39,627 bases of DNA from the NCBI GenBank assembly GCA_902524115.1, contig CABZCA010000003.1, forward strand, positions 1-39,627, in the 5' to 3' direction. Below the pieces are notes generated by a model, which saw nothing but the letters and a program-made list of their open reading frames with translations, was not told the origin of the DNA and ran no database searches. The stretch is from an uncultured Pelagibacteraceae bacterium. Lineage in GTDB: Bacteria; Pseudomonadota; Alphaproteobacteria; Pelagibacterales; Pelagibacteraceae. The translations under genes were made by a program, and so were the position numbers. Below, piece by piece: positions 28,027-36,395 of the stretch; the first letter of the stretch is position 1, and every line of letters begins with the position of its first letter.

Positions 28027-28823
28027 TGGAACCTCAAAATAAAAATATTAAATTAGTTTCTAATAAAAAAACAAGAGTTATTCTACCAAATATTTTAACA
28101 CTTGTTGGAGTATGTATTGGATTGACTTCAATAAAGTTCGCATTTGATGGCAAATTTGAGTTATCAATTATTGCAGTAATAGTGGCTGCTATTATTGATG
28201 GGTTAGACGGCAGAATTGCAAGATTAATTAAAGGAACTTCTAAAGTTGGAAAAGAACTAGACTCTCTTACTGATGTTATAAGTTTTGGTGTAGCTCCAGC
28301 TTTTATAATGTATTTTTGGGCGTTGTCTGAAACTGGCAGAGTAGGTTGGTTAATTTCGTTAATTTATGTTATTTGTGTTGCACTTAGACTTGCAAGGTTC
28401 AATGTTTCATCAAACGAAGAGAGTTCTTGGAAAGATAATTTTTTTGAGGGTATACCCTCTCCAGCAGGTGGAATTCTTGTTTTAATGCCTTTGATATTAA
28501 GTATTAGTGAATTTCAGTTTTTAAATTTAAATTATCAAATTGTCGTGCCTGTTATGTTTATAATTGTCTCAATATTATTAATAAGCAAAATACCAACTTA
28601 TTCTTTTAAAAGGATAGCTGTCCCAAGAAGTACATCAATATTTTTGCTATTTGGAATAATCTTATATTTTGGCTTAATTCTCGTTTATACATTTAATTCT
28701 ATTATTATTTCAGGTGTAATTTATTTGTTAATGGTACCAATAAGTTCAATGCATTATCTTATGATTAAAAAGAATGTAAAAGCCATCGCAGATGATACTG
28801 ATCATCATGAAGATGTGTTATAA
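28026..28823 (+). CDS. pssA: CDP-diacylglycerol-serine O-phosphatidyltransferase
   Basis: The protein has 265 residues and is a multi-span CDP-alcohol phosphatidyltransferase. The family motif is complete: D-G-x-x-A-R spaced to G-x-x-x-D-x-x-x-D, seen as DGLDGRIARLI followed by GKELDSLTD. FFEGIPSPAGG is typical of bacterial PssA. It makes phosphatidylserine from CDP-diacylglycerol and serine, which Psd then decarboxylates. I use ATG 28026, though an adjacent TTG at 28023 is in frame. The next gene, a glycosyltransferase, starts immediately after the stop with no gap. Confidence 0.94.
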   Translation: MEPQNKNIKLVSNKKTRVILPNILTLVGVCIGLTSIKFAFDGKFELSIIAVIVAAIIDGLDGRIARLIKGTSKVGKELDSLTDVISFGVAPAFIMYFWALSETGRVGWLISLIYVICVALRLARFNVSSNEESSWKDNFFEGIPSPAGGILVLMPLILSISEFQFLNLNYQIVVPVMFIIVSILLISKIPTYSFKRIAVPRSTSIFLLFGIILYFGLILVYTFNSIIISGVIYLLMVPISSMHYLMIKKNVKAIADDTDHHEDVL

Positions 28824-29723
28824 ATGAGGGAAAATACAATAATCTCGTTAGCAGATTCCAACTATTTCAATCTTCTTAACGAACTAATTGACTCAATCAA
28901 TAGATTTGAACAAAGCAAAACAGTAGATGTTTGCATCATGGATGCTGGATTAACTGGTGAACAAATTAAAATATTAGAAAAAAAAGTATTTCAAATCAAA
29001 AAGGCTGAGTGGGATATAGAAGTTCCAAATTTTAAGATAAAAGGAAGAGAGTGGTTGAAAAGTCAGGTATCTAGAGCATTCTTGCCAAATTATTTTCCAG
29101 GATATAAAAAATATTTATGGATAGATGCTGATGCATGGGTAAACTCTTGGTATGCAATTGATCTTTATTTTAAAGGATGTGAGAATAATAAATTATCAAT
29201 AGCAACATCAGCAGATAGATCCTATGGAAGAGTTTTAAGAGCAGAATGGGTATTTGGAAGTTTTGCAAAAATAAAATCACAAAATTACAAACACGCTAAA
29301 TCATCCGGATTTTCAGAAAAAGTTTCAAGACAAGTTGCACTTAAACCCCATTTGAATATTGGATTATTTTGCTTGGAGGAAAGTGCTCCTCATTGGGAAA
29401 TATGGCAAAAAAATTTAAAAAAAGCATTGTCCTCTGGAAAAATCTGGGGTTCTGAGCAAATAGCAATGAATATTACAATATATTCAGATAATTTAGACGT
29501 AGAGATTCTACCTGCTTATTGTAACTGGACTCTAATTGAAGCAATTAAATTTGACAAAAAACAAAATACTTTTGTAGAACCTTATTTACCAAACCATGAA
29601 ATAGGAATTATTCATTTAGCAGGAAAAAATAATGATAATATAAGAAATAATAAAAATTATATATCCAAAATAAAAACATTGGATGGAGATATAATTGAAA
29701 AATCACTAAGATTTGAGAATTAG
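28824..29723 (+). CDS. GT8-like glycosyltransferase
   Basis: The protein has 299 residues with a GT-A type layout. The N-terminal NTIISLADSNYFNLLNELIDSI resembles the opening of GT8 enzymes, and YLWIDADAWV has the metal-binding D-x-D (Asp101, Asp103). The C-terminal GIIHLAGKN resembles the H-x-x-G-x-K substrate motif. No membrane span or signal is evident, so it is probably cytosolic or peripheral. It is fused in transcription to psd-pssA with zero spacing and followed directly by rlmE. The context could mean a glycolipid role, but acceptor and sugar donor are unknown. Confidence 0.7.
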   Translation: MRENTIISLADSNYFNLLNELIDSINRFEQSKTVDVCIMDAGLTGEQIKILEKKVFQIKKAEWDIEVPNFKIKGREWLKSQVSRAFLPNYFPGYKKYLWIDADAWVNSWYAIDLYFKGCENNKLSIATSADRSYGRVLRAEWVFGSFAKIKSQNYKHAKSSGFSEKVSRQVALKPHLNIGLFCLEESAPHWEIWQKNLKKALSSGKIWGSEQIAMNITIYSDNLDVEILPAYCNWTLIEAIKFDKKQNTFVEPYLPNHEIGIIHLAGKNNDNIRNNKNYISKIKTLDGDIIEKSLRFEN

Positions 29724-30335
29724 TTGAAAAAAAATAAATTTTCTAAGAATTGGATCATTAAGCAAAAAAGAGATATTTACGTCAAAAAATCAAAATTAGA
29801 GGGTTATAGGTCAAGAGCTGTATACAAATTGCAAGAAATAAACGATAAATTTAAAATAATAAAAAATAATATTTTAGTTATAGATCTTGGTGCAGCCCCA
29901 GGCAGTTGGTCTCAGTATATATCAAGAAATTTTAGTAAATCTAAAATAATTTCAATTGATTTAAAGGATGTTGAGCCAATTACAAATTTAGTACATATAA
30001 AAGGGGATTTTACTGAGGAGCAGCAAAAAAAGAATATCAAAAATTATTTTGGTAAGAAAGTAGATCTTATAGTCTCTGATATGGCGGTTAACACAACAGG
30101 TAATAAAAGTGTAGACTCATTAGTTACAGGAGAATTATGTTTAGAGGCAATGAATTTTGCGATTGAATTTCTAAATAAAAAAGGAAATTTTATTTCTAAA
30201 CTTTTTATGGGATCATCTTTTAACGAGATTGTCGCATTAGGTAAAAAATCTTTTAAAGATGTCCATATTTTTAAGCCACCTTCAAGCAGAAAAGACTCTA
30301 AAGAAAATTTTATAATTTGTAGAAATTTAAGATAG
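29724..30335 (+). CDS. rlmE: 23S rRNA (uridine-2'-O) methyltransferase RlmE/FtsJ
   Basis: This SAM-dependent enzyme of 203 residues methylates U2552 of 23S rRNA (E. coli numbering). The catalytic K-D-K-E tetrad is visible as Lys35 (YRSRAVYKLQEI), Asp119 (IVSDMAVN), Lys159 (FISKLFMG) and Glu194 (SKENFI). The SAM-binding loop is IDLGAAPGSWSQ. The start is TTG at 29724, directly after the preceding TAG; there is no in-frame ATG before the conserved region, and residue spacing fits E. coli with a 3-5 residue offset. Confidence 0.92.
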   Translation: MKKNKFSKNWIIKQKRDIYVKKSKLEGYRSRAVYKLQEINDKFKIIKNNILVIDLGAAPGSWSQYISRNFSKSKIISIDLKDVEPITNLVHIKGDFTEEQQKKNIKNYFGKKVDLIVSDMAVNTTGNKSVDSLVTGELCLEAMNFAIEFLNKKGNFISKLFMGSSFNEIVALGKKSFKDVHIFKPPSSRKDSKENFIICRNLR

Positions 30336-30374
30336 TTATCCTTTTATTTTTTCAAGAATCATTTATATAGGGAC

Positions 30375-31439
30375 ATGGAAACTATTAAAGAAGCTTTAAC
30401 ATTCGATGATGTTACTTTAGCGCCAAATTACTCATCAATTCTACCTAGTGAAGTAAATACCTCTATTAATTTAACAGAAAGTTTAAAGATAAAAATACCG
30501 CTTTTGTCTTCTGCAATGGATACTGTTACAGAGTCGTCAATGGGGATTGCAATGGGGAGAGCTGGTGGATTAGGAATAATTCATCGAAACTTAAATATCC
30601 AAGATCAGATTAAACAAATTAGAAAAGTAAAATCAAAAAAAATATTAATAGGTGCAGCGGTTGGTGCAAGCGAAAAAGAATTAAATAGAGCTGAAAAAAT
30701 ATTAAAAGAAAACTTAGATATAATAGTAATCGATACAGCACACGGACATACTAAAAAAGTAGGAGATATAATTAAAAAAATAAAAAAAATACGTCCCAAA
30801 AAAACAGCAATTTGTGCTGGAAATATAGCTACAGTAGAAGCTGCAAAGTTTTTGGTTGGATTAGGTGTTGATATTATAAAAGTAGGAATAGGTCCAGGTT
30901 CTATTTGCACAACAAGACTTGTGGCAGGAATAGGAGTTCCACAACTAAGTGCTATATTAAATGTTAAAAAGGGAATTGGGAAAAGTAAAACAAGATTAAT
31001 TGCTGATGGTGGAATAAAATTTTCTGGCGATATTGCTAAAGCATTAGCAGCTGGTGCAGATGCAGTTATGATTGGTTCATTATTTGCAGGTACAGATGAA
31101 GCGCCTGGAAAAAAAATAAAGAAAAATGGTAAATTATATAAATATTTTAGGGGCATGGGTTCAATAGGTGCAATGAATAAAGGTTCAGCAGACAGATATT
31201 TTCAAACGAAACAAAAAGATTCATCAAAATATGTAGCGGAAGGTGTAGAGGGATACATTAAATACAAAGGTAAAGTTGATAAAATAATATACAACTTAGT
31301 TGGAGGTTTGAAATCTTCAATGGGTTACATGGGAGCTAAGAAAGTAATTGATCTGAGAAAAAAACCAAAATTTGTTAAAATTACTAAAGCAGGTTTTTAC
31401 GAAAGTATGGTACATAATATAGATGTTGTTAAAAAATAA
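30375..31439 (+). CDS. guaB: IMP dehydrogenase lacking the CBS (Bateman) domain
   Basis: This enzyme oxidises IMP to XMP with NAD+, the committed step to GMP. It has only 354 residues instead of about 490, because the CBS pair normally inserted after NLNIQDQIKQIRKVK (about residue 84) is missing; the barrel resumes at ILIGAAVGA. The catalytic loop GPGSICTTR has Cys178. The flap GMGSIGAMNKGSADRYFQ retains the Arg-Tyr pair that distinguishes IMPDH from GMP reductase, so guaC is rejected despite the length. It is followed by a TPR gene (2 bp gap) and then guaA. Confidence 0.92.
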   Translation: METIKEALTFDDVTLAPNYSSILPSEVNTSINLTESLKIKIPLLSSAMDTVTESSMGIAMGRAGGLGIIHRNLNIQDQIKQIRKVKSKKILIGAAVGASEKELNRAEKILKENLDIIVIDTAHGHTKKVGDIIKKIKKIRPKKTAICAGNIATVEAAKFLVGLGVDIIKVGIGPGSICTTRLVAGIGVPQLSAILNVKKGIGKSKTRLIADGGIKFSGDIAKALAAGADAVMIGSLFAGTDEAPGKKIKKNGKLYKYFRGMGSIGAMNKGSADRYFQTKQKDSSKYVAEGVEGYIKYKGKVDKIIYNLVGGLKSSMGYMGAKKVIDLRKKPKFVKITKAGFYESMVHNIDVVKK

Positions 31440-31441
31440 AT

Positions 31442-31870
31442 ATGAAATACTTAATTTTAATTTTTACATTTATTTCATTTAGCCTTTTTGCTAAGGCGAA
31501 TGAAAATAATTTTTTCAGGGAAGCCAAAGATTTATTTGACAAGGAAAAATACGAAGATTCAAAGTTTTTATTTCATAGAAATATAGTCTATAACCCAAAA
31601 GACTCAGTATCTTACCTTTATTTAGCTAAAATTTTTAAAATTGAAGAAGATAAAAGACAAGAAGAAAAGAATATAAAAACTACCTTACTTTTAGACCCTA
31701 AGAATGAAGAGGCAATGTTCCTTTTAATTGATATGGAGTTAGAAAGATCAAATTTTTCAAAAGCAGATGAATTGAGTAAAGATTTTAAGAAAATTTGTGT
31801 AGATATGTGTGAAAAAATTGCTTCAATTGAAAGTCGTTTAAAAGATTTTGAAAGAAAAGATGCGTCTTGA
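31442..31870 (+). CDS. Small secreted TPR-like protein
   Basis: The protein has 142 residues. A signal peptide (about 1-19, ending AKA) is followed by helical repeats. [43 protein letters not shown] and the next helices have the Ala/Leu/Tyr spacing of two to three tetratricopeptide repeats. Two Cys near the C-terminus (ICVDMCEK) could be a disulfide. It is inserted between guaB and guaA, and its 3' end overlaps the guaA start by 11 bp. Function is unknown; the TPR fold implies a protein-protein scaffold in the periplasm. Confidence 0.7.
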   Translation: MKYLILIFTFISFSLFAKANENNFFREAKDLFDKEKYEDSKFLFHRNIVYNPKDSVSYLYLAKIFKIEEDKRQEEKNIKTTLLLDPKNEEAMFLLIDMELERSNFSKADELSKDFKKICVDMCEKIASIESRLKDFERKDAS

Positions 31871-33422
31871 GGACACTCTCAATAAAATACTAATTGTAGA
31901 CTTTGGTTCCCAATTTACACAGTTAATTGCAAGAAAAATCAGAGAACTGGGTATTTATTGTGAGATAGTAAGTCACAAAAAAATAGAAAAATTCACAAAG
32001 TTTGAAGAAAATATTAAAGGAATAGTTTTATCTGGCGGTCCTTTAAATGTCTATGAGAGTAAAAAAGTAAAATTTAATAATAAAATTCTTAAACTAGGAG
32101 TACCTGTACTTGGCATATGTTTTGGTCATCAAATTATTTCAAAAGCAATGGGAGGAAGTGTAAGAAGCTCTAAACATAGAGAATTTGGGCTTGCTGAAGT
32201 AAAAGAAACTAGAAAAAGCAAGTTAACTAAAGATTTTTTTTCTAAGGGAAAAAATAATGTATGGATGAGCCATGCAGATCAAGTAACAAAATTACCAAAA
32301 AATTTTAAAATAATTGCACAAAGTATAAATTCTAAGATGTGTATTATTGAAAATGAAGAAAAAAAAATGTTTGGTATTCAATTTCACCCAGAAGTAAGCC
32401 ATACTATCAAAGGAAAGTTAATACTTAAAAATTTTATATTTTCTATATGTAAATTAACTAAAAATTGGTCTTCAAGAGACCAGAAAAAAAAATTAATAAA
32501 TGAAGTAAGAAATAGCGTAGGAAATTCAAAGGTTATTTGTGCACTATCTGGAGGTGTTGATAGTAGTGTAGTTGCTAAATTACTGTCAAATGCCATAGGG
32601 AAAAAACTAACATGTATATTTGTTAATACTGGTTTACTTAGGAAAGATGAAGAAAAGCAAGTTGCAAACACATTTAAGAAGAGATTTAAAATTAATCTAA
32701 TCTATGTAAATGCAGAAAATTTATTTTTGTCTAAATTAAAAAATATTTCTGATCCAGAAAAAAAAAGAAAAATAATAGGAAATCTTTTTATTAAAATTTT
32801 TGAAAAATATTCAAATAAAATTAAAAATGTAAAATTTTTAGCCCAAGGAACTTTGTATCCTGATTTAATTGAAAGTAAATCTGTTACAGGTAGCCAAACA
32901 TCAAAAATTAAATCACATCATAATGTAGGGGGATTGCCAAAAAAAATGAAACTTAAATTAGTAGAGCCATTAAAATATCTTTTTAAAGACGAGGTTAGAA
33001 AACTTGGATTAGAACTTGGATTAAGTAATGAAATTATATCTAGGCATCCATTTCCTGGACCAGGTCTTGCAATAAGAATGCCTGGTATAATCACCAAAAA
33101 AAAAATAAAAATTTTAAAAGAGGCAGATGATTACTTTATCAAATCTTTAAAAGATAATAATCTATATGATAAGATTTGGCAGGCCTATGCTGCCTTACTT
33201 CCAGTTAAGACTGTTGGTGTAATGGGTGACAATAGAACCTATGAATATCTTTGTCTTTTAAGAGCAATAACCTCAGAAGATGGTATGACGGCAGATTTCT
33301 TTCAATTTAAAAAATCCTTCATGCAGTCAATATCTAATCAAATTGTAAATAATATAAGAGGTATTAATAGAGTAGTTTATGATGTTACTTCAAAGCCACC
33401 AAGTACTATTGAATTGGAATAA
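31860..33422 (+). CDS. guaA: GMP synthase (glutamine-hydrolysing)
   Basis: The protein has 520 residues and converts XMP to GMP using glutamine and ATP. The N-terminal class I amidotransferase has the triad Cys87 (LGICFGHQ), His176 and Glu178 ([10 protein letters not shown]). The ATP-pyrophosphatase domain has the PP-loop [11 protein letters not shown] at about 228-238, and the C-terminal dimerisation domain ends PPSTIELE, as in the family. I chose ATG 31860 because [18 protein letters not shown] fits the usual N-terminal length. The ATG overlaps the TPR gene by 11 bp, so translation may be coupled. Confidence 0.96.
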   Translation: MRLEDTLNKILIVDFGSQFTQLIARKIRELGIYCEIVSHKKIEKFTKFEENIKGIVLSGGPLNVYESKKVKFNNKILKLGVPVLGICFGHQIISKAMGGSVRSSKHREFGLAEVKETRKSKLTKDFFSKGKNNVWMSHADQVTKLPKNFKIIAQSINSKMCIIENEEKKMFGIQFHPEVSHTIKGKLILKNFIFSICKLTKNWSSRDQKKKLINEVRNSVGNSKVICALSGGVDSSVVAKLLSNAIGKKLTCIFVNTGLLRKDEEKQVANTFKKRFKINLIYVNAENLFLSKLKNISDPEKKRKIIGNLFIKIFEKYSNKIKNVKFLAQGTLYPDLIESKSVTGSQTSKIKSHHNVGGLPKKMKLKLVEPLKYLFKDEVRKLGLELGLSNEIISRHPFPGPGLAIRMPGIITKKKIKILKEADDYFIKSLKDNNLYDKIWQAYAALLPVKTVGVMGDNRTYEYLCLLRAITSEDGMTADFFQFKKSFMQSISNQIVNNIRGINRVVYDVTSKPPSTIELE

Positions 33423-33444
33423 TAAGACTATATAAGTAAATCAT

Positions 33445-33864
33445 ATGAAATATTTACATACAATGATCAGAGTTTCAAATATTGAAGACTCACTAAAGTT
33501 TTTTTGTGATGGTTTAGGACTAAAAGAAACAAAAAGAATGGAAAATGAAAAGGGAAGATACACATTAGTTTTTCTTGCAGCTCCAAATGACGAAAATGCT
33601 GAAATTGAATTAACTTATAACTGGGACGGAGATAATTTAGGTGATGGATCTAGAAATTTTGGACATTTAGCTTACAGAGTTGATAATATTTATAAAACTT
33701 GTCAGAGATTAAAAGATATGGGTTATACAATAAACAGACCACCTAGAGATGGTCATATGGCTTTTGTTAGATCTCCAGACAAAATATCAGTTGAAATTCT
33801 TCAAGAAGGAAACTTAGAACCTATAGAACCTTGGAAATCTATGGAAAATACGGGTACTTGGTAA
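33445..33864 (+). CDS. gloA: Lactoylglutathione lyase (glyoxalase I)
   Basis: The protein has 139 residues and isomerises the methylglyoxal-glutathione hemithioacetal to S-lactoylglutathione. The four metal ligands align with E. coli GloA: His5 (YLHTMIRV), Glu55 (IELTYNW), His74 (FGHLAYRV) and Glu117 (VEILQ). ELTYNW and the DGHMAFVRSPD block are characteristic. The length and absence of the long insert fit the Ni-type bacterial class. It stands 22 bp after guaA and 10 bp before panB, so probably is part of the same run. Confidence 0.95.
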   Translation: MKYLHTMIRVSNIEDSLKFFCDGLGLKETKRMENEKGRYTLVFLAAPNDENAEIELTYNWDGDNLGDGSRNFGHLAYRVDNIYKTCQRLKDMGYTINRPPRDGHMAFVRSPDKISVEILQEGNLEPIEPWKSMENTGTW

Positions 33865-33874
33865 GCAGGTATTT

Positions 33875-34654
33875 ATGCTTACAAAAACGAGTAGGCTAGT
33901 TCTAAAAAAAAAAAATAAGTCAAAAATTGTTTGTTTAACTGCTTATTCAAAAAATATAGCTGAAGAGATTGATAACTTCACAGATTTAATACTTGTTGGG
34001 GACTCTTTGGGTTCAGTTTTATATAATTTTGAAACCACAAGAAAAGTAAATTTATCAATGATGATTGATCACTCCAAGAGTGTAAGAAAAGGAGTTAAAA
34101 AAAGTTTATTGATTGTAGACATGCCTTTCAATACATACAAAAATAAATCTCAAGCACTTAAGAATTGTAAAAAAGTAATGAAAGAAACAAAATGTGATGG
34201 CATAAAATTAGAAGGAGGGGGAAAAATTACAGAAATCATTAAACATTTAATAAAATATAAAATTCCTGTCATGGGCCATATAGGTATAACACCACAATCT
34301 GTAAGAGGAAAATTTAGATATAAAGGTAAAACAGATATAGAAAAAAAAAATTTGTTAAAAGACTCAAAATCTTTAGAAGATGCTGGGGTATTTGCAATTG
34401 TTTTAGAATGTATTGAAAAAAAAGTTTCAAAAAAAATTACAGAGTCAATTAACATTCCTACAATAGGAATAGGTTCATCAAATTTTTGTGATGGCCAGAT
34501 TTTAGTTACAGATGATTTATTGGGACTAACTGATAATAAAATAAAATTTGTAAAAAAATATGCCGATTTGAAAAGTAATGTAAGGACAGCAGTTAAAAAA
34601 TTTAAATTAGATGTTAAGAAAGGGTCATACCCATCAATTAAATATTCTTATTAA
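33875..34654 (+). CDS. panB: 3-methyl-2-oxobutanoate hydroxymethyltransferase (ketopantoate synthase)
   Basis: The protein has 259 residues with a TIM barrel that transfers a hydroxymethyl group from methylene-THF to 2-oxoisovalerate, the first step to pantothenate. Conserved motifs are ILVGDSLGSVLYNFETT (metal and substrate Asp/Ser), LIVDMPF, KLEGGG, and VMGHIGITPQSVR. Vitamin synthesis is patchy in SAR11, so its presence is informative. No panC or panD is in the window. Its stop overlaps that of the convergent TerC gene. Confidence 0.94.
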   Translation: MLTKTSRLVLKKKNKSKIVCLTAYSKNIAEEIDNFTDLILVGDSLGSVLYNFETTRKVNLSMMIDHSKSVRKGVKKSLLIVDMPFNTYKNKSQALKNCKKVMKETKCDGIKLEGGGKITEIIKHLIKYKIPVMGHIGITPQSVRGKFRYKGKTDIEKKNLLKDSKSLEDAGVFAIVLECIEKKVSKKITESINIPTIGIGSSNFCDGQILVTDDLLGLTDNKIKFVKKYADLKSNVRTAVKKFKLDVKKGSYPSIKYSY

Positions 34655-35265
34655 AAATATTTTTTAAACTCTTCATTTATATTTAAAATTTCTAAGTCTA
34701 CAAGTCCACCAATAATAAGTTGTATTGCTAGTATAAGAATAAATGCCATTCCAACATAGACGACCCATAAATGTTTCTGTACGTAATTAGCTAAATAAGT
34801 GGCCATTGCACCTGTAAGTACTACAGATAAAATTAAACCAAAAATCATGAATCCAAAGTTACCCTTAGAAGCCCCAACAACACCTATAACATTATCGAAA
34901 CTGATTGTAATATCTGCAAAAAGTACTTTATACATACCCTTAGCAAATGATGGTTCTAAAGATTTTTTTGTAGGTGATTTAGTTTGCTTTTGTACTTGTA
35001 AAAGATCTTTTCTTAAATCGTTAACTATCCAAATTAACAACAAACCTCCTAGAATTTTTATAAAGTAAAATTTGAATAAATATGTAGCAAATACTGCAAA
35101 TAAAACTTTAAAGACTAAAGCTCCGACTACTCCCCAAAATATAATTTTTTTCCTATTTTTAGGGACAAAATTAGATGCGATAAGGCCAATTATTATGGCA
35201 TTATCAGCAGTTAAAATTATATTTATAAATATAATTTGTAGTAAAATAAGGGCTTCTTCGATCAA
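34651..35265 (-). CDS. TerC/YjbE-family integral membrane protein
   Basis: The protein has 204 residues and about six hydrophobic helices. The two acidic helix motifs of the TerC family are present: ILTADNAIIIGLIA near residue 21 and ISFDNVIGVVGA near residue 122. TerC-family proteins are implicated in metal-ion handling, and Alx/YjbE-like members in manganese export or metalation of secreted proteins. A charged loop (LLQVQKQTKSPTKKSLEPS) splits the helices in two halves. It is transcribed divergently from the TRAP operon. I looked for a yybP-ykoY manganese riboswitch upstream and saw none. Substrate is inferred only. Confidence 0.82.
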   Translation of the reverse strand: MIEEALILLQIIFINIILTADNAIIIGLIASNFVPKNRKKIIFWGVVGALVFKVLFAVFATYLFKFYFIKILGGLLLIWIVNDLRKDLLQVQKQTKSPTKKSLEPSFAKGMYKVLFADITISFDNVIGVVGASKGNFGFMIFGLILSVVLTGAMATYLANYVQKHLWVVYVGMAFILILAIQLIIGGLVDLEILNINEEFKKYF

Positions 35266-35308
35266 GGTGACTGTATAATAGTAGGATTTTCATATTTTTC
35301 AATAAAAC

Positions 35309-35324
35309 ATAGAAAATTTTCTAT
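35309..35324. promoter_or_regulatory. Perfect 16-bp palindrome between terC-like gene and dctP
   Basis: ATAGAAAATTTTCTAT lies in the 114-bp divergent intergenic region, 56 bp before the dctP ATG and 44 bp from the other start. It is a possible operator for either promoter. Confidence 0.4.
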
Positions 35325-35368
35325 TGATTTAACAAATAATACATAATCAGATGTATTTTTTTAAAAAT

Positions 35369-35375
35369 AAGGAGG
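35369..35375 (+). promoter_or_regulatory. Strong Shine-Dalgarno of dctP
   Basis: AAGGAGG ends four bases before the dctP ATG at 35380. It is the best match to the anti-SD in the window and suggests high translation of the binding protein. Confidence 0.7.
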
Positions 35376-35379
35376 ATTA

Positions 35380-36351
35380 ATGAAAAATTTAAAAACTTTA
35401 ATTTCTATTTTATTTTCTGTTTTGTTAACCGCTAACGTAAATGCTGCTGAGAAGTGGGATATGGCTTTAGCTTATGGTGCAAGCAATTTTCATTCAGCTA
35501 ATGCTGCAGAATTTGCTAAAAACGTTTCAGAAAAAAGTGGAGGTAAATTAACTATTGTAACTCACCCTGGAGGATCATTATTTAAAGGTGGAGAAATCTT
35601 TAGAGCTGTCAGAACTGGACAAGCTCAAATGGGCGAGAGATTTATGTCTGCTCTAGGAAAAGTAGATCCTATTCTTGAGATTGACTCACAACCATTCTTA
35701 GCAACATCTTATGATGATGCAATGAAACTTTATAAAGCATCGAAACCAGCAATCATAGAAAGCTTGAGCCAAAAAGGATTGGTATTTTTGTATGCAGTGC
35801 CATGGCCTGCACAAGGTTTGTATAGTAAAAATGAGATTAATAGTGTTTCAGATTTACAAGGTTTAAAATTTAGAGCTTATAATTCAGCAACAATTAGAAT
35901 TGCTGAACTTACTGGTATGGCTCCAACTAAAATTGAAGCTGCAGAAATTAGTCAAGCATTTTCAACTGGAGCAGTTGAAAGCATGATTACTTCACCAACT
36001 ACTGGAAAAAATAGTAAAATTTGGGAGAACGGAGTAAAATATTTCTATGATATAGCTGCTTGGTTCCCAAAAAATATGGTGGTTGCTCATAGAGGATCTT
36101 GGAACAAACTAGATGCAGATACTCAAAAATTAATAATGAAAGAAGCAACTGCTGCAGAAGAAAAAGGTTGGATGCTTTCTAGAGTTGGAAATATTGAAGA
36201 TAAAAAAGCTTTAGCTGCTGCGGGAATGACAGTAGGCAAAGTAAACGCTGATTTAGAAAAACATTTCCAAAAAGTTGGAAAAAAAATGGCAAAAGAATGG
36301 AAGAAAAAAGCTGGCAAAACAGGAGCTAGCGTACTTGCTGCTTACAAATAA
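35380..36351 (+). CDS. dctP: TRAP transporter periplasmic binding protein
   Basis: The protein has 323 residues with a Sec signal peptide (about 1-22, ending VNA). The mature part begins AEKWDMALAYGASNFHSANAAEFAKNV and has the DctP-family fold. LKFRAYNSATIRIAELTGMAP contains the conserved Arg that binds a substrate carboxylate. EISQAFSTGAVESMITSP is the second domain marker. The substrate is a carboxylic acid but which one cannot be said. A very strong SD and a downstream hairpin suggest much higher expression than the membrane subunits. It is first in dctPQM. Confidence 0.92.
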   Translation: MKNLKTLISILFSVLLTANVNAAEKWDMALAYGASNFHSANAAEFAKNVSEKSGGKLTIVTHPGGSLFKGGEIFRAVRTGQAQMGERFMSALGKVDPILEIDSQPFLATSYDDAMKLYKASKPAIIESLSQKGLVFLYAVPWPAQGLYSKNEINSVSDLQGLKFRAYNSATIRIAELTGMAPTKIEAAEISQAFSTGAVESMITSPTTGKNSKIWENGVKYFYDIAAWFPKNMVVAHRGSWNKLDADTQKLIMKEATAAEEKGWMLSRVGNIEDKKALAAAGMTVGKVNADLEKHFQKVGKKMAKEWKKKAGKTGASVLAAYK

Positions 36352-36366
36352 AATTAATATAATGAG

Positions 36367-36395
36367 AAAGGCCGTTTAAAAAAACGGCCTTTTTT
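36367..36395 (+). terminator. Intrinsic terminator/attenuator between dctP and dctQ
   Basis: AAAGGCCGTTT (36367-36377) pairs perfectly over 11 bp with AAACGGCCTTT (36382-36392), around a 4-nt loop and with a T-run to 36395. The dctQ ATG starts at 36396, immediately after the T-run. It probably ends most transcripts after dctP and lets a fraction read through. Confidence 0.87.

Noticed and set aside
30605..31156. 183-codon antisense ORF inside guaB
   Set aside because: Low-complexity Ile/Pro/Ala-rich translation opposite a highly conserved gene, with no RBS; a shadow frame.
30375..31439. GMP reductase (guaC) instead of IMP dehydrogenase
   Set aside because: The length fits GMP reductase, but the flap GMGSIGAMNKGSADRYFQ and following EGVEGYIKYKG region are IMPDH-like, and guaA is nearby.
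35266..35379. yybP-ykoY manganese riboswitch upstream of the TerC-family gene
   Set aside because: The gap is AT-rich, only 114 bp, and lacks the conserved GC-rich three-way junction motif.
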